Assembly: GCF_043641665.1 (NCBI RefSeq)
Contig: NC_092181.1
Coordinates: forward strand, 5,829,421 to 5,893,420
Origin: Enoplosus armatus
Taxonomy: Eukaryota; Chordata; Actinopteri; Centrarchiformes; Enoplosidae
Reading direction: 5' to 3'
DNA length: 64,000 nucleotides
Below the pieces are notes generated by a model, which had not been told where the DNA came from, did not search any database, and saw only the letters and a program-made list of their open reading frames with translations. Positions 59,719 to 64,000 of the stretch are shown here, piece after piece. A program made the position numbers and the translations under genes. Every line of letters starts with the position of its first letter. The stretch's first letter is position 1.

Positions 59719-61522
59719 CTGTAACGGACAGGAAAAAGAAAATGGATTAGGGCTGGAGGAGCACCACAGATGGGACATGTTAGCAATATGAAAACTTTTC
59801 TGTGGTCTTCAGGGTGCTAACAATGGAAACAACATGAGATACCGAATCAATAAGGCAGCAGGCTGCTTCCTCTCTGCACACATCAAGAACTGTCATGAGA
59901 ATGCAAGAGGTGTGCTGAAAATCAAAATATCACCAAGACAAATCAATCAAGCTTTCAGGACAGATTCAATCTGGCTGAAATAATGATCACATAATAATGA
60001 GTTCTGACACAGAGTGAACATGCATGTGTGCAGGAGCATAAAGTAAACTATGGGGGCAAAGCATTGAGAAGAGTCGCAACCCTCTCCATGAGCAATCTCA
60101 GCAGGCTGGACTCCAGGTTTTCTGAGGAGGGATGGAAAGATCTGTAGTATTTTCCATAATTGGCATCAGCCAATGGGCAGGTGAGCTGCCCTATCTGAAT
60201 CCACACCCCACTCTTGGCCATACTGTAGGCAGCCTCTGCACAGTCCGCTTAACTTAACAGCCTCACCGCCTCTGTCACGGCACAGACGAGATAACGACAG
60301 GGTGCTAACAAATGCTGGCTGGCAGTTAAGGTAATCACTATCATAGACATGGGCTGGAGATGAGAGGAGGTATGACGGGGGACAGCAAACAGAAACTGAG
60401 ACATAGCAAGAGAGAAGCGAGACAAAGGACAGAAAGCGGGGAGAGGAGCAGAGTTACACCATGCCAGAATGAGGATTTTTAAATTCTCTCCATTTTGGCC
60501 TGTTATGCACTCTAGCAGGTGTTTTCCATCAACCAAAAACTGCGTTTCAAAAACGGTCTCACAAGTGGAAACATTTGAAAACAGCAATCTGACAATGTGG
60601 TGCTGACATGAAAACTCTAAAGCCAGCCCCCTGCTGATATAACAATTCTGTTTGATTGATGATACAGGGCAGTGCAGTTATGAAAATATATAAAAAGATC
60701 TTGCCAGAAAAAAAACCCATTTTTTTAACAAGCACACAAAAAAAATACGTATTCAGTAATGTGCTACCTCGTGTCCTATCTTCTGGTGTGCTGCTTTGGT
60801 GTCAGAGTGTGACAGAGTGTACATTCAGCAAATGGGACATTATACCTTTTAAACATCAGCTAGACAGCACAAGCTAGACCTCTGGGTGCATTACAATCTC
60901 ATGGTGAATCTTTTTTTGGGGGAGAACAGAGAAGGCTGGTGATTTCATGTATGTATCAAAAGTAGGCACATTGAAGTCCTTGCCCCCGCGAGGATAGCAA
61001 AGCTGGCAGCAATGTAGACTCAGGTAAACAATGGGACTGACAACTAAACTGTGATGAAAAAAAGGCAAAGTGCATATAAATTGAGGCTTCTGTGCATTTT
61101 AATAAACTGTTAATCTCAATTTTGCTCTTAACTCCTGTTAATTTCAAACCCTAATGAAGTTGGCAGAGAAATGGTAGATGCTATTAAAATGACGGATGGG
61201 AAGCAGGGACCTCATTTATGAAAGGTTCCCTGGGTGCACATTTTGTGCTCCAACCCAAATCCAAGACAAAGTTCAGGATTCCTACAAAAAGACATCAGTG
61301 CCATAGGCTTGCATTTATCTCCATTGTACAAAGAATGGATGGTATCTTTACAGTATTTACATCTTTAAATGTTCTAAAATACAGCTGACTTTGTAAAGGG
61401 AGCAAAAATAAGCAAAAATCTGAAATAATTGAAATAAAGAGCATAGAATGAAAATGCACATTTACAAAAACATGGGATCATATACTGAATAAATACATTA
61501 TATTGGTACTCCCTCCCTCTCA

Positions 61523-61558
<36 letters not shown>

Positions 61559-61857
61559 TTGTAAAAAACCCATACAAATGCATAGCCCCACAAATGCACA
61601 TCGATTGGTTGGTAGTTTGCAAGTTATATACAGCACATGTACGGTCCTGCAGATCTACATTTCAAACAGTCTTCTGTGAAAAAAGGAGCCAATATATATT
61701 TATATAAATATTTTGTCAAATCCACACTCTCTGCTGCCACGTGAAAGAGTCAAACACACTTAGCTCTTTGTTATTCAGATGGAACAACAGACAAAATATA
61801 TTCAGATTGTATTCTGACCCTGAGGTGGACCCACTCAAGCTGGCAGACGCTCTCTCA

Positions 61858-61889
<32 letters not shown>

Positions 61890-62097
61890 AACACACACAC
61901 ATACATCACAAAAACACACAAATCATCTTTTTTTTTTACTTTCTTGGCCTACTGGTGTGTGAATGGTGAATGTGTGTGTGTACGTGTGGGGTGGGGCTGT
62001 CAGGTTGGCTTTCCCCTCTGTTCTCCACGATGACTGACAGTCAGCCTAATTATCTTTATGGCATGATAAACCCTATTAGTATTGACAGCCAAAACTA

Positions 62098-62099
<2 letters not shown>

Positions 62100-62148
<49 letters not shown>
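62100..62148. repeat. (GT)24 microsatellite
   Basis: Pure dinucleotide array. Confidence 0.95.
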
Positions 62149-62355
62149 GGTGTGTGACTTGAACTCTTATGTTGGTGTAGCCATTAGAGGAACAACTGCG
62201 AAAAACACAGGAAAAACACACATCTCCACTGTCACGACACGGCTTCATCAACTCTGCGTGTGTGTGTTTGTGTGTGTGGTCCTGCAATCAATGGGTTTAA
62301 ATAATTCAGGTCTCCTGTATGCAGCTTTGGTTTTGTGTGTGTAAGGGTGTTTGTG

Positions 62356-62358
<3 letters not shown>

Positions 62359-62396
<38 letters not shown>
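62359..62396. repeat. (GT)19 microsatellite
   Basis: Pure dinucleotide array. Confidence 0.95.
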
Positions 62397-62399
<3 letters not shown>

Positions 62400-63207
62400 A
62401 GGCTTTCCCTAAATGCCAGTGACTCATGTTGGTAATAACAGACTCGCCTTTCAAAGCCCACCTATAAAAACTCCCGTAATTATCCAGGTGGTGTGAACTA
62501 TAGCACCCTCCCACAGACGCATGCATGTGCACACACACAGAGGTTTTGCATACACACCCACCCAAGCTCTACCAGTTTAACCTTCTTGATAAAATCCTGA
62601 ATCTAGAGATAGAAACAAAGAAACAGAAACATCCAGACAGACAGAAAGATGGACTGTGGTTCTGTCTGCTCAGTGCTGCATGAGTCAGCATCCCATAGCC
62701 TGAGGGAACGTGACAGGATGAATGACAAAACTGTGAGCCAGTACGAAATACTTTTATTAACTGCAGTTAATTAATCATTTGTTTCTTTTAGCACAATTAG
62801 CAACCCAATTACACCTCTGAACCTGCCCTGCACCGCAAACAGAGCTATTTTCATTCATTTGAGCGGTTTGCCTGCGTGAGAGAAAGAACCAGAGCCGGAG
62901 CGAAGAGAGGAAGATATCGAGAGTCAGAGACAAAGAATTTTGAAGTAGTTTAATCAAGCTGGAGTGCTTAGCAGAGAGCAGAGGGAGGGGGGAAGAGCAT
63001 CGGAGTAAAAAAAAAAGGACGAGAGGATGTAAGAGAGCAAAGACAGGAGAGAGAAAAAGGGAAAGAGAGCGCTGTTTGTTTCCCCTCCTGCGTCTCTCTC
63101 TGTATTCTTTGACATAAACACCTGCTGACTGCTCCTCTGTCGGCTCCCACAGCAGACAGAGAGAGAGAGAGAGTGACAAAGATGCAGAGAGACAAAGGTA
63201 AGAGAGA

Positions 63208-63208
<1 letters not shown>

Positions 63209-63249
<41 letters not shown>
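63209..63249. repeat. (AC)20 microsatellite
   Basis: Pure dinucleotide array following a GA tract. Confidence 0.95.
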
Positions 63250-63250
<1 letters not shown>

Positions 63251-64000
63251 GGAAGGGAGAAGGGATTTATTTGTCAGGCAGAAGGTCTTTTTCCTTTGAG
63301 TGGAGGAGCTACCAGAACATGAAGATGAAGAGGAGGGAGAGAGGGTGAAGGAGAGAAGAGGTGGGTGGGGGAGGGAGGAGGAGATAGGTGGCTTGATGGA
63401 AGGGCATAGCGCGCCAAATGACAGCGGGGAGCAAACGATGAGAGGGTGATCAGAGAGGGAGAGGGAGGGAGAGAAGAGAGACAGAGATGGAACCACTAAG
63501 GTGCTGTTGTTATAGCAACCTGCTGCTCTGGTGCTTTGTGCGCTGCATCCTCCTTCATCCTCCTCCTCCTCTCCTCTCCGCTCCTCTCGCTCACTTACTC
63601 CCTCTCTTTAAAGGTTGAGCATCATATCGAATTCAAACCAACGTCTCAACATTAAAAGAACATCTCTATGTCGAGACAGTTCCACAATATGGAGATCATT
63701 TCTTATGTTACAAAGTGAACCTGAAGGTGTCTAGCAGACATGAGGACACTGGTCAACGGCAGAAACCTTTTGTCTATAGGATTACACTTGGACAGCTAGA
63801 AAAACATACTGTATTACTCCTAAAATGAATCAGTGAAGGTGTTGTAAATAATCACAAGACAGCAATTGCATCTTCTTTTCTGTTCTATCACACCTCTCTC
63901 CATCCTTTCTGCCTCACTCCTGCTTTCCTCGCCGCCACATCATCCCCTCACTCTTGCCTCTATACGGACGGCAGGCGACAGTCCTGCCAATAATAGGCAG

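Larger units (their letters stand above)
59719..64000 (-). other. maml3: maml3 intron 1 (partial)
   Basis: I looked for the N-terminal CSL/NICD-binding helix (a VPKHSTVVERLRQRIEGCRRHH-like stretch in mammals) and found nothing, so exon 1 lies beyond 64000. The visible intron holds AC/GT arrays near 61526, 62100, 62359 and 63209, a purine-rich domain about 62870-63480 and an ordinary-composition island at 62750-62870. Nothing else is supported. Confidence 0.8.

Noticed and set aside
59719..64000. maml3 exon 1 (CSL-binding helix)
   Set aside because: No minus-strand frame with the expected basic helix is present. The exon must be outside the window.

Overview
This window is vertebrate nuclear DNA, almost certainly from a percomorph-type teleost fish. 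Genes are split by GT-AG introns. There are dozens of (AC)n/(GT)n microsatellites and several dispersed repeats typical of teleost introns. Two recognisable genes are present, both on the minus strand and both partial, plus one unidentified plus-strand coding exon. No bacterial, phage or viral gene was recognised.

Left end (1-1985): a CpG-rich promoter and the first coding exon of naa15, the auxiliary TPR subunit of the NatA N-terminal acetyltransferase. Its 18 codons end at a strong splice donor, and the rest of the gene lies beyond position 1. From 1986 to 7850 the sequence is intergenic. It holds a likely terminal exon (3317-3741, plus strand) of an unrecognised basic coiled-coil protein, a copy of a dispersed repeat, an octamer-containing enhancer-like block and a strong imperfect hairpin.

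Centre and right (7850-64000): the gene for Mastermind-like 3 (maml3), a Notch co-activator. Reading the minus strand from the right, the window holds part of intron 1, exon 2 (58975-59718), exon 3 (56831-57778), a 41.6-kb intron 3, exon 4 (14981-15247), a 79-nt exon 5 (13528-13606), and exon 6 with the stop codon (10854-11956). A roughly 3-kb 3' UTR follows, ending at an AATAAA signal at 7875-7880. The five exons join in frame to 1046 residues. Exon 1, which carries the CSL/Notch-binding helix, is not in the window. naa15 and MAML3 are also neighbours on human 4q31.1, which supports both identifications.

The giant intron contains no recognisable protein-coding gene. It consists of microsatellites, kilobase-scale polypurine/polypyrimidine domains, fish MITE-like elements and short ordinary-composition islands that look like conserved non-coding elements. 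The points most worth a second look are: exon 5, whose 3' splice site uses a (GT)n microsatellite as its pyrimidine tract; exon 4, whose weak donor is followed by a 15-nt U run; the shortened C-terminal acidic motif of MAML3; and the unknown coiled-coil exon. I found no clear new multi-gene system. The most original candidate is microsatellite- and U-run-dependent splicing of maml3 exons 4-6, which would give a truncated co-activator.
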